A model generated the notes under the pieces. That model searched no databases. It was not told the DNA's origin and saw only the letters and a program-made list of their open reading frames with translations. A program made the translations under genes and the position numbers. This document shows, piece by piece, positions 7,308 through 16,033 of a stretch of DNA of 64,000 nucleotides. The DNA is from Solirubrobacteraceae bacterium (GTDB lineage: Bacteria; Actinomycetota; Thermoleophilia; Solirubrobacterales; Solirubrobacteraceae): NCBI GenBank assembly GCA_023230855.1, contig JALNWQ010000010.1, positions 121,567 to 185,566 on the forward strand, written 5' to 3'. Positions within the stretch are counted from its first letter, which is position 1; every line of letters begins with the position of its first letter.

Positions 7308-9656
7308 ATGCGCGTAGCGCTGGTCTCGCCGTATTCCTGGACGTACCCAGGCGGGGTGGCCCGGCACATCGAGGCTCTGGCCACGGAGCTGCACCGCCAG
7401 GGGCACGACGCCCGGGTGCTGGCCCCGTACGATCCCTGCGATCGGCTGGCGGCCCGGATGCACCGGGGCGTCGCCCCGCAGGACCGTCCCGTGCCCGAGT
7501 GGCTCGTCCCCCTGGGGCGCACCGTCGGCGTGCCCGCCAACGGCGCGGTGTCCAACCTCGCGGGCAGCCCGACGACGATCGCCACGCTGCGTCGCGAGCT
7601 CGCCGGCGGCGACTACGACGTCGTCCACCTCCACGAGCCGCACGCCCCGATCCTCGGCTGGGACGCGCTCGTCGGCACGTCCGCGCCGCTCGTCGGCACG
7701 TTCCACTGCTACTCCGAGAACAACGTCACCAACGGGGCCGGGGTCGTCATGGGCGCCCGCCGCCGGCTCAACCGCCTGACCGAACGGATCGCGGTGTCGG
7801 ACGCCGCCGCGTGGACCGGACGGCGCTACTACGGCGGCCGCTACCGGATCATCCCCAACGGGGTGGAGCTGCCCGCCGGCTCCCGACCGGGGCCCGTGGC
7901 CGAGGGCATGGCCGGTCCGCTGCGGATCACGTTCGTCGGCCAGGCCGTCGAGCGCAAGGGCCTGCCGATCCTCCTGCGCGCGTTCGACGCGCTCCGCGCC
8001 CAGCTGCCGGTCCAGCTCACCGTCATCGGCCCGGACGCGGAGGAGGTCCGCCGGGTCGCGTTCGACGCCGCGCTGCCCGGGGTCCGCGTGCTCGGGCGCA
8101 TCGACGACGCGACGAAGGCCGCCGAGCTCGCCGGGAGCGACGTGCTCGTCGCCCCGTCGCTCGGGGGCGAGAGCTTCGGCATGGTCCTCACCGAGGCGTT
8201 CGCGCACGGCGTGCCGGTCGTCGCGTCGGACATCGTCGGCTACCGCGACGTCGTCACGCACGGCCGCGACGGCCTGCTCGTGCCGCCCGGCGACGCCCAG
8301 GCGCTCGCCCACGCGCTGCGGGACCTGGCGCTCCGTCCCGCCCGCCGGCGCACGATGGCCGAGGCCGCCGGACGCTCCGCGGAGCGCTACGCCTGGCCGC
8401 GCGTCGCCGCCCGCGTCGTCGGGGTGTACGAGGACGCGCTCCAGGCCCCGGTGCCCGCGTCGCTCGCCACCCGGATCGCCGTCGAGCGTGGCCTGGTGCC
8501 CGCCGACGGGCGCCCGGCCGCGCCGGCCCGACGGATCGCGCCGCCGAGCGCGGGGCCGGAGGAGACCGCGCACGAGCGCCGCCGCCGGATCGGCCGCACC
8601 GTGCTGCGTCGCGGCGGGTTCGTCGTCGCCGGTACGGCGATGGCCGGGCTCGGCGTCGTCGCGCTGCAGAAGATCGGCTTGGAGCGGATCGGCGACAGCC
8701 TCCTGCGGTCCTCGCCGCTGTGGGTGCTCTTCGCCCTGGCGGTCATGGCGTCGTCGATGGCGTTCCGGTCGATCTCGTGGCACGCGATCATCAAGGCCGC
8801 GATCCCCGACTCGCCGCTGCGGCACACCGAGACGTTCCGCGCGACCGCGATCGGCGTCCTCATGTCCGCCACGTTGCCCGCCCGCCTCGGCGAGCCGTCG
8901 CGGGCGCTCATCGTGGCCCGCCGCACCGGCCGACCACGCGAGCACCTGCCCGTCGTCCTGGGCACGATCGTGTCGCAGACGATGATCAACATCCTCGCGC
9001 TGATCCTGCTCGGCGCGGCGATGATCAGCTCGATCTCGCTCTTCCGCGGCGGCGACGGGGCGCTCGTGACGCTCGCCGTCGCGCCGCTCGCGCTGCTCGC
9101 GGTCGTGCTCTGCGGCCCGTTGCTGCTGCGGTTCCGCTGGGGGTCGGGCAAGGGTCGGATCGCCGCGTTCCAGGCCCGGATGCGGACGTGGGCCCATGCG
9201 CTGCGCGGCGGCCTGCGCGTGTTCCGCAGCCCGCGGCTCGGGTCGATCGCCGTCGGGTCGCAGCTCACCGCGTGGGCGCTGCAGTGGCTCAGCTGCTTCC
9301 TCCTCCTGCGCGCGTTCGGGATCGACGAGGGGCTGGGGGCGGCCGCCGCGGTCCTCTTCGCCGTCAACGTCACCGCGGTCCTGCCGCTCACGCCGTCCAA
9401 CCTCGGCGTCTTCCAGGCGGCCTGCGTCACCGTGCTCACCGCCGGGTACGGCGTCGGCTACGCCGAGGCGCTCGGGTACGGCATCGTCCTGCAGGCCGTC
9501 GAGATCGCCACGGCCCTGGCGCTCGGCATGCCCGCGATGCTCGGCGAGGGCGTCACCTGGCGCGACATCCGGATGCGGGCGATGCACGCCGCCCCCGTGA
9601 GCCTGCCCCCGCTGACCCAGACGTCGCCGGTCCGCGCCGGGGCCGAGGCGGAGTGA
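7308..9656 (+). CDS. GT4 glycosyltransferase (PimA-like) fused to a flippase-like (LPG synthase TM / UPF0104) membrane domain
   Basis: This 782-residue protein has two parts. Residues 1 to about 390 are a GT-B fold glycosyltransferase of family 4: YSWTYPGGVARHIEAL and the VHLHEPHAP segment resemble PimA-type phosphoinositide mannosyltransferases, and ESFGMVLTE is the E-x7-E nucleotide-sugar site. Residues from about 430 to 770 form a multi-spanning membrane domain with RLGEPSRALIVARRTG, LPLTPSNLGVFQAACV and repeated hydrophobic segments, as in the lysyl-phosphatidylglycerol synthase TM/UPF0104 family. The fusion suggests synthesis and membrane handling of a glycolipid in one polypeptide. The ATG at 7308 is preferred over GTG 7290 because of the -10 box. 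The last bases overlap the next gene by 4. Confidence 0.88.
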   Translation: MRVALVSPYSWTYPGGVARHIEALATELHRQGHDARVLAPYDPCDRLAARMHRGVAPQDRPVPEWLVPLGRTVGVPANGAVSNLAGSPTTIATLRRELAGGDYDVVHLHEPHAPILGWDALVGTSAPLVGTFHCYSENNVTNGAGVVMGARRRLNRLTERIAVSDAAAWTGRRYYGGRYRIIPNGVELPAGSRPGPVAEGMAGPLRITFVGQAVERKGLPILLRAFDALRAQLPVQLTVIGPDAEEVRRVAFDAALPGVRVLGRIDDATKAAELAGSDVLVAPSLGGESFGMVLTEAFAHGVPVVASDIVGYRDVVTHGRDGLLVPPGDAQALAHALRDLALRPARRRTMAEAAGRSAERYAWPRVAARVVGVYEDALQAPVPASLATRIAVERGLVPADGRPAAPARRIAPPSAGPEETAHERRRRIGRTVLRRGGFVVAGTAMAGLGVVALQKIGLERIGDSLLRSSPLWVLFALAVMASSMAFRSISWHAIIKAAIPDSPLRHTETFRATAIGVLMSATLPARLGEPSRALIVARRTGRPREHLPVVLGTIVSQTMINILALILLGAAMISSISLFRGGDGALVTLAVAPLALLAVVLCGPLLLRFRWGSGKGRIAAFQARMRTWAHALRGGLRVFRSPRLGSIAVGSQLTAWALQWLSCFLLLRAFGIDEGLGAAAAVLFAVNVTAVLPLTPSNLGVFQAACVTVLTAGYGVGYAEALGYGIVLQAVEIATALALGMPAMLGEGVTWRDIRMRAMHAAPVSLPPLTQTSPVRAGAEAE

Positions 9657-10015
9657 GGCGGGGCGCCGCGGCGCTCGCCGTCGCGGCCGGAGCCACCGGG
9701 TGCGCCGGGGCGGTCGTCGACGGCGCTCGGGCGGGGGAGCGGGTCGCCGCGGTCGTCGAGGAGCGCACCGGAAGGCCCGCCACCGCGGAGTGCGACGGCG
9801 GCGCCGACCTGCGCGAGGGATCACGCTTCCGCTGCCGGGTGACGTTCGACGACGGCGAGCGCCGCACGGTGCAGGTGCGGGTGGGCTCGTCGTCCGGCAC
9901 GTTCGACATCGTCGACGGCCTCGACGACGCCGGCCGCCGTGGTGGCGCCCCGGGGACGACGTCGACCCCGGCCGGGGCGTCGGCGCCGGCCGGGCCGACG
10001 TCGGTCACGCCCTGA
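9653..10015 (+). CDS. DUF4333-like small lipoprotein
   Basis: A GTG start overlaps the stop of the glycosyltransferase gene (GTGA), giving a 120-residue protein. The N-terminus is a short signal with a lipobox-like ATGC, then a conserved-looking region with one Cys pair (AECDGGADLREGSRFRCRV) and a beta-rich segment, as in DUF4333 proteins common in actinobacteria. The tail is Thr/Ala/Pro-rich. Translational coupling implies co-expression with the glycosyltransferase. Function unknown. Confidence 0.7.
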   Translation: MRRGAAALAVAAGATGCAGAVVDGARAGERVAAVVEERTGRPATAECDGGADLREGSRFRCRVTFDDGERRTVQVRVGSSSGTFDIVDGLDDAGRRGGAPGTTSTPAGASAPAGPTSVTP

Positions 10016-10021
10016 CGGGGA

Positions 10022-10042
10022 CGACGGCGGGGAGCGCCGTCG
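10022..10042 (+). terminator. Hairpin after the DUF4333-like gene
   Basis: Eight-base perfect arms CGACGGCG / CGCCGTCG around GGGAG, 6 bases after the stop. A second perfect hairpin (GACGGCGT / ACGCCGTC, 10069-10087) follows and may reinforce termination. Confidence 0.6.
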
Positions 10043-10102
10043 GGGCGCACCTCGCCGTCGCCGGTCCGGACGGCGTGGGACGCCGTCGGCCCGGGGCCGT
10101 CC

Positions 10103-10116
10103 CGATCACGTGATCG
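10103..10116. promoter_or_regulatory. 14-base perfect palindrome upstream of the hydrolase gene
   Basis: CGATCACGTGATCG reads the same on both strands and lies 59 bases before the TAGCGT -10 box. Its right half runs into CGTGATCGACCC, which also occurs at 7249-7260 upstream of the glycosyltransferase gene. It could be an operator. Confidence 0.35.
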
Positions 10117-10174
10117 ACCCCCGGATCGGCTGGTTGTGCGACGACGATCGGGGGCCCGGCGGACGGGCCTCGTC

Positions 10175-10180
10175 TAGCGT
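10175..10180 (+). promoter_or_regulatory. -10 box (TAGCGT) of the leaderless hydrolase gene
   Basis: TAGCGT ends 9 bases before the ATG at 10190, favouring it over GTG 10184. Confidence 0.5.
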
Positions 10181-10189
10181 GGGGTGGGG

Positions 10190-11044
10190 ATGCTCGGACC
10201 TGCCCCCGTCGACGATCTGCTCAACCGCGAACCGCTGCCGGTCGTCCTGGACGACGGGTCGGTCCGCACGGTCCTCGACGTCGGCGCCGGCGCGCCGCTC
10301 CTGCTCGTGCAGGGGATGGCCGCCACCCACGCCCACTGGGGCGAGGACTTCCTCCGGGGCCTGCTCGCCGCCGGTCGACGGGTCATCAGCGTCAACCACA
10401 TCGGCGTCGCCGGGTCGTCGCGGATCACCGACCCGTTCACGATCGCCGACCTCGCCGACGCCCAGCTCGCGGTCCTCGACCGGCTGGGCATCGACGGTCC
10501 GATCGACGTGTACGGCATCTCGATGGGTGGGATGACCGCCCAGGAGATCACGCTCCGCCACCCCGAGCGGGTGCGCTCGCTCGTCCTGGGCTGCACGTCG
10601 CCGGGCTCGACGCTCGGCACCTGGACCGATCCGGCGGTCATGGGCGGGCTCGTCGCCGCGCTGCAGAGCGGCGACGGCGAGCGGGCGATGCGCGCCAGCT
10701 GGGAGATCAACGTGTCGGAGCCGTTCGCGGCCCGCGCCGCCGCGTACGACCGGTTCCGGGCGATCACCACCGCGCACCGCGTGTCGCTGAGGATCATCTC
10801 GGGCCAGATGGCGGCGATCGGCGGCCATGACCCGGCGGCGCGGCTGGGCGACATCGCCGTGCCGACGACGATCATCCACGGCACCGACGACCGGATGCTG
10901 CCCTACCCCAACGCGCCGGTCCTCGCCTCGGCGATCCCGGGCGCCCGGCTCGAGACGATCGACGGCGCCGGGCACCTCTTCTTCTGGGAGGCGCCGGAGC
11001 GCGCGGTCCAGGCCGCGATCGACACGTCGGCCCGGGCCGACTGA
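10190..11044 (+). CDS. Alpha/beta hydrolase
   Basis: This 284-residue protein has the complete triad of an alpha/beta hydrolase: the nucleophile Ser in GISMGG, the acid Asp in HGTDDRMLP and the base His in GAGHLFFWEAPE. The oxyanion region is LLVQGMAATHAHW. The overall order resembles lipolytic and enol-lactone-hydrolase-like members, but the substrate cannot be assigned. No signal peptide is seen, so it is cytosolic. It stands alone between a terminator and a long repeat-rich gap. Confidence 0.85.
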   Translation: MLGPAPVDDLLNREPLPVVLDDGSVRTVLDVGAGAPLLLVQGMAATHAHWGEDFLRGLLAAGRRVISVNHIGVAGSSRITDPFTIADLADAQLAVLDRLGIDGPIDVYGISMGGMTAQEITLRHPERVRSLVLGCTSPGSTLGTWTDPAVMGGLVAALQSGDGERAMRASWEINVSEPFAARAAAYDRFRAITTAHRVSLRIISGQMAAIGGHDPAARLGDIAVPTTIIHGTDDRMLPYPNAPVLASAIPGARLETIDGAGHLFFWEAPERAVQAAIDTSARAD

Positions 11045-11065
11045 CCCGCGTCGGCGGGCCGGGGT

Positions 11066-11135
11066 CGACCGACCGCACGGACCGACCCGCGTCGACCGAC
11101 CGAGGCCGACCGACCGTACGGACCGACCCGCGTCG
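11066..11135. repeat. 29-base direct repeat, two copies (period 41)
   Basis: Copies at 11066-11094 and 11107-11135 differ at one position (GCACGG versus GTACGG). The flanks repeat too: GACCCGCGTCGGCGGGCC at 11043 and GACCCGCGTCGGTGGGCC at 11125. Confidence 0.7.
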
Positions 11136-11159
11136 GTGGGCCATCCGCGACCACCTGGG

Positions 11160-11190
11160 CCAGTCCCCTCGACGACGCCTCGGGGACTGG
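11160..11190. terminator. Hairpin downstream of the hydrolase gene
   Basis: Nine-base perfect arms CCAGTCCCC / GGGGACTGG with a 13-base loop. It is a candidate terminator 116 bases after the hydrolase stop; structure only. Confidence 0.4.
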
Positions 11191-11540
11191 TTCGCCGGCG
11201 TGGCGGCCGGGGGCGGCTCCGCGAGTGCGGAGTGCGGAGGGGAGCCGGGGGCGCGGGACGCGCGGGGGCGTCGCTGGTGTGGATCGCCCTCGCGCTCGTC
11301 GGACGGTGGTCCACGTGGCCGTCGGCCGGCGTCGTCTGGGGGGAGCGCCCTGGAGTGGGGGGTGGGGTGCGCCCCATGAGCGCCGCCCGCGCAACCGCGC
11401 CGTCCGGACGTCGCCTCCATCGCAGCGTCGTTCGACCCGTGCCACGCCGCCCTCCCCGGCAACGCCCCTCCGGGCCCGCGCCGATCCGCGCCACGACCCG
11501 CACCGACCCGCGCCACGACCCGCGCCGATGACCCGCGTCC

Positions 11541-11576
11541 GCCCCAACCTTGACAAAGTCGTGGCAAGGTTGGGGC
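11541..11576. promoter_or_regulatory. 12-base perfect inverted repeat (candidate operator) at the metH promoter
   Basis: Arms GCCCCAACCTTG (11541-11552) and CAAGGTTGGGGC (11565-11576) are separated by 12 bases. The right arm covers the place where the -35 element of the TAGCCT box at 11586 should be. Position and symmetry suit a dimeric regulator that blocks RNA polymerase. Confidence 0.6.
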
Positions 11577-11585
11577 GATCGTTGG

Positions 11586-11591
11586 TAGCCT
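11586..11591 (+). promoter_or_regulatory. -10 box (TAGCCT) of leaderless metH
   Basis: TAGCCT ends 7 bases before the metH ATG at 11599. A leaderless transcript leaves no room for a cobalamin riboswitch. Confidence 0.65.
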
Positions 11592-11598
11592 AGATCGC

Positions 11599-14500
11599 AT
11601 GGCCGAGCGCGATTACCTGGCAGCCGTCCGCGACCACGTCGTGGTGTTCGACGGGTCGATGGGCGCCCTGCTCGAAGACAAGAACCTGTCGCTCGAGGAC
11701 GACTACCGTCTTCCCGGGCGCGCGCACGAGGTCCTCGTCCTCAACCGGCCCGACGTCATCGAGGAGCTCCACGAGACGATGCTCGACGCCGGCGCCACGG
11801 TGCTCGAGACCGACTCGTTCCAGGCGTCGCGGATCAAGCTCGAGGAGTGGGGCCTGGCCGACCACACGCTCGAGATCAACCGTCGCGCCGCCGAGATCGC
11901 CCGCAAGGCCGCCGGCCCGGACCGGTTCGTCGCCGGGTCGATCGGGCCGACGGGCCACCTGCCGGCGTCGGACGACCCGACCCTGGGCAACATCCGCTTC
12001 CCCGAGCTCGTCGAGGTGTTCGAGGAGCAGTCGCGCGGCCTCATCGAGGGCGGCGCCGACCTCCTCATCATCGAGACCGTCCAGGACATCCTCGAGGCGA
12101 AGGCCGCGATCTTCGGCGCGCGCGAGGCGTTCAAGGCCACCGGCCGGACCCTCCCGATCCAGGTCTCCGTGTCGCTGCTGCCCAACGGCGGCAAGATGCT
12201 CCTGGGCACCGACGTCGCCGCCATGCTCACGACGCTCGAGGCGCTGAAGGTCGACGTCGTCGGCCTCAACTGCTCGACCGGCCCGGAGGACATGCGCGAC
12301 GCGATCCGCTACCTCGGCGCGAACGCGCGGGTCCCGATCCACTGCATCCCGAACGCCGGCATCCCCCAGCAGGGCGTGAGCGGCGAGACGGTCTTCCCCG
12401 AGAAGCCGCAGCCGCTCGCCGACGCGCTCGGCACGTTCGTCGACGAGTACGGCGTCGCGATCGTCGGCGGCTGCTGCGGCACGACGCCGGAGCACATCGC
12501 CGCGATCGCCGAGCGGGTCGCGACGAAGCCCGCCGGCGCGACCTCCCACGCCGTCGGGTCGGAGCAGCGCGCCCAGCGGCTGTCGTCGATGATCGCCGCC
12601 GCGGACCTCGTCCAGGAGCCGCGCCCGACGATCGTCGGCGAGCGCGTCAACTCGCAGGGCTCGCGCAAGGCGAAGGAGCTGCTGCTCGCCGACGACTACG
12701 ACGCGCTCGTCGCGATCGCCGAGGGCCAGGTCGAGGGTGGCGCCCACGTCCTCGACGTGTGCGTCGCGCTCACCGAGCGTCAGGACGAGGCCGAGCAGAT
12801 GCGGCAGGTCGTCAAGAAGATCAGCCTGAGCCAGCCGGCGCCGATCCAGGTCGACTCGACCGAGCCCGACGTCATCAAGACCGCGCTCGAGCAGATCCCG
12901 GGCCGCGCGATCGTCAACTCGGTGAACCTCGAGGCCGGCCGCGCGAAGATGGACGAGGTCGTCCCGCTCGCGCTGCAGCACGGCGCCGCGGTCATCGCCC
13001 TGACGATCGACGAGGTCGGGATGGGCAAGACGGTCGAGCGCAAGCTCGAGATCGCCCAGCGGATCAAGCGGATCGCCTGCGACGAGCACGGCCTCGATCC
13101 CGAGGCGCTGATCTTCGACCTGCTGACCTTCACCCTCACCACGGGCGACGACGAGTGGAAGGACTCCGCGATCCAGACGATCGAGGCGATCCGCTCGATC
13201 CGCGACCGCCTGCCCGGCGTCAAGACGTCGCTCGGCGTGTCGAACGTGTCGTTCGGCGTCGGCCCCGCCGCCCGCGCGGTCCTGAACTCCGTCTTCCTCT
13301 ACCACTGCGTCGAGGCCGGGCTCGACCTGGCGATGGTCAACCCCGCCCACATCATCCCGATGGGCGAGATCGACCCGGAGGAGCGCCGGCTCGCCGAGGA
13401 CCTCGTCTGGAACCGCCACGAGGACGCGCTCGCCGACTTCATCAACCACTTCGAGTCGAAGGGCCCGCAGGAGGACGACGCGGTCGCCGCCGACCCGACG
13501 GCCGAGATGGAGCCGGAGGAGGCGCTGCACTTCCGGATCCTCAAGCGCAAGAAGGACGGGGTCGAGGCCGACATCGACCGCTCCGTCGAGAAGATCGGCG
13601 CGGTCCCGACGCTCAACGACGTCCTGCTGCCGGCGATGAAGGAGGTCGGCGACAAGTTCGGCGCCGGCGAGCTCATCCTGCCGTTCGTCCTGCAGTCGGC
13701 CGAGGTCATGAAGAAGGCCGTCGCGCAGCTGGAGAACTACCTCGAGCGGACCGCCGACTACACGAAGGGCACCGTCGTCCTGGCGACCGTGTTCGGCGAC
13801 GTCCACGACATCGGCAAGTCGCTCGTCAACACCATCCTCAGCAACAACGGCTACACCGTCGTCGACCTCGGCAAGCAGGTGCCCGTCGGCACGATCATCG
13901 ACGCCGCGAAGGAGCACGACGCCACGGCGATCGGCCTGTCGGCGCTGCTCGTGTCGACGTCGAAGCAGATGCCGCTCGCCGTCCAGGAGCTGCACAAGGC
14001 CGACCTGAAGTTCCCCGTCCTCATCGGCGGCGCGGCGATCAACCGCAACTTCTCGTACCGCGCGCTGCATCCCAACGGGCTCGACGACGACGAGATCTAC
14101 GAGCCGGGCGTCTTCTACTGCAAGGACGCGTTCGAGGGCCTCGGCGTCATGGACCGGATGGTCGACAAGGGCGAGCAGCCCCAGATGGTCGAGGAGATCC
14201 GCGCCGCGGCGATCAAGCTCCGCGAGCAGGCGAAGATCGAGAAGGACCTGCCGCCGGTCACCGACGACTCGGTCCGGTCCCCGGCCGCCACCGACCTGCC
14301 GATCCCCGAGCCGCCGTTCTGGGGCGTGCAGGAGATCCCCGTCGACATGGACGAGCTGTACCACCACCTCGACACCCATGTCCTCTTCAAGCTCCACTGG
14401 GGCGGCAAGGGCATCAAGGGCGAGGCGTGGCGCAAGCTCCTCGAGGGCGACCCGGACGACCCGGACGCCGGCGAGGGCTTCCTGCCCAAGCTCGAGCGGA

Positions 14501-15240
14501 TGTGGAAGGAGCAGGACTACCTGCACCCGCGGGCGATCCTCGGGTTCTTCCCCTGCTACGGCGCGGGCAACGAGATCGTCGTCCTCGATCCCGAGGACCG
14601 CACGACCGAGCTGACGCGGTTCGTCACCCCGCGCCAGCAGGTCGGGGACCGGATGGCGTCGGCGGACTTCTTCCGGCCCGGCATCCGCAACGACGACGGG
14701 TCGTGGTCGGCGCCGGAGGAGCTCGACGTCGTGGCGCTGCAGGCCGTGACGGTCGGCGGCGAGGTCACCGAGCTCATGGACCGCCTGCACGCCGAGGGCG
14801 AGTTCGCCGAGCAGCTCTTCGTCCACGGCCTGGGCGTGCAGACCGCCGAGGGCCTGTCGGAGTGGCTGCACTGGAAGCTCCGCGGGTGGCTCGGCATCCC
14901 CGAGACCCAGGGCCGCCGGCTCTCGTGGGGCTACCCCGCCGTCCCCGACCAGTCCGAGCACGAGAAGGTCGAGAAGGTCCTCGGGTTCGGCAAGATCGGC
15001 ATGAGCCTCACGCACGGCTACTCGCCGCTGCCGGAGCAGTCGACGCTCGCGCTCGTCGTCCACCACCCGCAGGCGGTGTACTACGGGATGCGCAACGGCC
15101 GGTTCATGCCCGAGGGCACCCCGGACGACGTCATCCGCGGGACGAAGCGCGACCCCACGCTCGTCGAGACGCAGTTCGTCGAGGCCGAGGTCGCCGAGGC
15201 GGACGCCGACGACGCCGTCGCCGAGGGCGCCACCGCCTGA
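11599..15240 (+). CDS. metH: Cobalamin-dependent methionine synthase
   Basis: This 1213-residue protein has the full MetH domain set. The homocysteine-binding barrel (1 to about 310) carries zinc cysteines in LNCSTGP and GGCCGTTPEH. The methyltetrahydrofolate (pterin) domain follows (about 340-610, with VGERVNSQGSRKAKE). Then come the cap domain (about 640-730), the B12 domain with cobalt ligand His in DVHDIGKS (about residue 735), and the AdoMet reactivation domain (about 890-1190). It transfers a methyl group from methyl-THF to homocysteine in the cytosol. Length is normal for the family. It appears to be transcribed alone from a leaderless promoter and is followed by a perfect 10-base hairpin. 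Confidence 0.98.
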   Translation: MAERDYLAAVRDHVVVFDGSMGALLEDKNLSLEDDYRLPGRAHEVLVLNRPDVIEELHETMLDAGATVLETDSFQASRIKLEEWGLADHTLEINRRAAEIARKAAGPDRFVAGSIGPTGHLPASDDPTLGNIRFPELVEVFEEQSRGLIEGGADLLIIETVQDILEAKAAIFGAREAFKATGRTLPIQVSVSLLPNGGKMLLGTDVAAMLTTLEALKVDVVGLNCSTGPEDMRDAIRYLGANARVPIHCIPNAGIPQQGVSGETVFPEKPQPLADALGTFVDEYGVAIVGGCCGTTPEHIAAIAERVATKPAGATSHAVGSEQRAQRLSSMIAAADLVQEPRPTIVGERVNSQGSRKAKELLLADDYDALVAIAEGQVEGGAHVLDVCVALTERQDEAEQMRQVVKKISLSQPAPIQVDSTEPDVIKTALEQIPGRAIVNSVNLEAGRAKMDEVVPLALQHGAAVIALTIDEVGMGKTVERKLEIAQRIKRIACDEHGLDPEALIFDLLTFTLTTGDDEWKDSAIQTIEAIRSIRDRLPGVKTSLGVSNVSFGVGPAARAVLNSVFLYHCVEAGLDLAMVNPAHIIPMGEIDPEERRLAEDLVWNRHEDALADFINHFESKGPQEDDAVAADPTAEMEPEEALHFRILKRKKDGVEADIDRSVEKIGAVPTLNDVLLPAMKEVGDKFGAGELILPFVLQSAEVMKKAVAQLENYLERTADYTKGTVVLATVFGDVHDIGKSLVNTILSNNGYTVVDLGKQVPVGTIIDAAKEHDATAIGLSALLVSTSKQMPLAVQELHKADLKFPVLIGGAAINRNFSYRALHPNGLDDDEIYEPGVFYCKDAFEGLGVMDRMVDKGEQPQMVEEIRAAAIKLREQAKIEKDLPPVTDDSVRSPAATDLPIPEPPFWGVQEIPVDMDELYHHLDTHVLFKLHWGGKGIKGEAWRKLLEGDPDDPDAGEGFLPKLERMWKEQDYLHPRAILGFFPCYGAGNEIVVLDPEDRTTELTRFVTPRQQVGDRMASADFFRPGIRNDDGSWSAPEELDVVALQAVTVGGEVTELMDRLHAEGEFAEQLFVHGLGVQTAEGLSEWLHWKLRGWLGIPETQGRRLSWGYPAVPDQSEHEKVEKVLGFGKIGMSLTHGYSPLPEQSTLALVVHHPQAVYYGMRNGRFMPEGTPDDVIRGTKRDPTLVETQFVEAEVAEADADDAVAEGATA

Positions 15241-15253
15241 CGCACCGTCGAAC

Positions 15254-15275
15254 GCCCGTCCGCGTGCGGACGGGC
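15254..15275 (+). terminator. metH terminator hairpin
   Basis: Ten-base perfect arms GCCCGTCCGC / GCGGACGGGC with GT between them, 13 bases after the metH stop. Confidence 0.65.
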
Positions 15276-15312
15276 CGCTCACGGCGGGGCGCCACGCGGT
15301 CGACACGACCAC

Positions 15313-16005
15313 GTGGCACCCCGCTCGACGGCGCTCCCCCGCCCGCCCGCCCTGCGCGGGCTGCACCCGGCGCGCGCGCTCGGCGCGGCGTTCGTCGCGG
15401 TCCTCTTGGCCCACCACCTGTGGGTCGACGACCCGGGGGTCGCCTACGGGGCCGGCCCGATCGGCTGGGTCGCCCGGGTCGTCCACACGGTGAACCTCCT
15501 CCTCCACGAGGCCGGGCACGTCCTCCTCGTGCCGACCGGGTGGGAGGCGCTGATCCTCCTGGGCGGCACGATCCTGCAGCTCGTCGTCCCGGCGGTCCTC
15601 GTCGGCCTGGCGGTCGCGCAGCGCCGGACCGGGGCGCTCGTCGCCTGCCTCATGCTGCTGTCGGCGTCGTGCTACTCCTCGGCGGTGTACGCGGCCGACG
15701 CGCGCGACCGCGACCTGCCGCTCATCACCGGCGGGAGCGAGCACCACGACTGGGGCCGGCTCGTCTACGAGATCTGGGACGCGCCGGGGATCGAGGACCC
15801 GATCGCCGTCGTGCTCCGGGCCGCCGGGGTCGCGGCGTTCGTGGCGGCGCTCGCCGTCTGCGGCGTCGGCGCGCGACGCTGGACCGTCGAGCGTCACGAG
15901 GCGCAGGCGGCGCGGGCACGACGCCTGGCCGACGCCGCCGCGGCGCTCCGCAAGCCCACGGGCCACGACGGGCCGGGCCCCGCGCCCGGACCGTACGGGC
16001 GCTGA
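15313..16005 (+). CDS. Membrane protein with HEAGH metalloprotease-like motif
   Basis: This 230-residue GTG-started protein has about four to five hydrophobic helices. One helix contains LLLHEAGHVL, an HExxH zinc-binding motif inside a membrane segment, as in M50 site-2 proteases. The usual second M50 motif (NxxPxxxLDG) is not visible, so catalytic function is doubtful. The tail is basic and Ala-rich. Upstream is the metH terminator; a methyltransferase gene begins 28 bases downstream. Function unknown. Confidence 0.6.
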   Translation: MAPRSTALPRPPALRGLHPARALGAAFVAVLLAHHLWVDDPGVAYGAGPIGWVARVVHTVNLLLHEAGHVLLVPTGWEALILLGGTILQLVVPAVLVGLAVAQRRTGALVACLMLLSASCYSSAVYAADARDRDLPLITGGSEHHDWGRLVYEIWDAPGIEDPIAVVLRAAGVAAFVAALAVCGVGARRWTVERHEAQAARARRLADAAAALRKPTGHDGPGPAPGPYGR

Positions 16006-16033
16006 GCGCCGTGCCGTCTGCCATGTTGGACCG

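Larger units (their letters stand above)
11045..11598. other. Repeat-rich intergenic region without a supported gene
   Basis: This 554-base stretch has open frames on both strands, but they are Arg/Pro/Ala-rich, lack a family match and mostly reflect the repeats. It holds a 29-base direct repeat, a hairpin (11160-11190), several GACCCGC-type short repeats near 11480-11540, and the metH promoter at its end. Confidence 0.6.

Noticed and set aside
5631..9824. Very long minus-strand open frame (about 1400 codons) opposite the glycoside hydrolase and glycosyltransferase genes
   Set aside because: It is antisense to two well-supported genes, is extremely rich in Arg/Asp/Gly/Pro and has no family motif; high GC leaves antisense frames free of stops.
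11045..11598. Cobalamin riboswitch before metH
   Set aside because: The TAGCCT box only 7 bases before the ATG implies no leader RNA, and no B12-box-like sequence was found.
11590..15966. 1458-codon minus-strand open frame opposite metH
   Set aside because: It is the complement of a conserved gene, with low-complexity Leu/Arg/Asp/Val composition typical of mirror codons.
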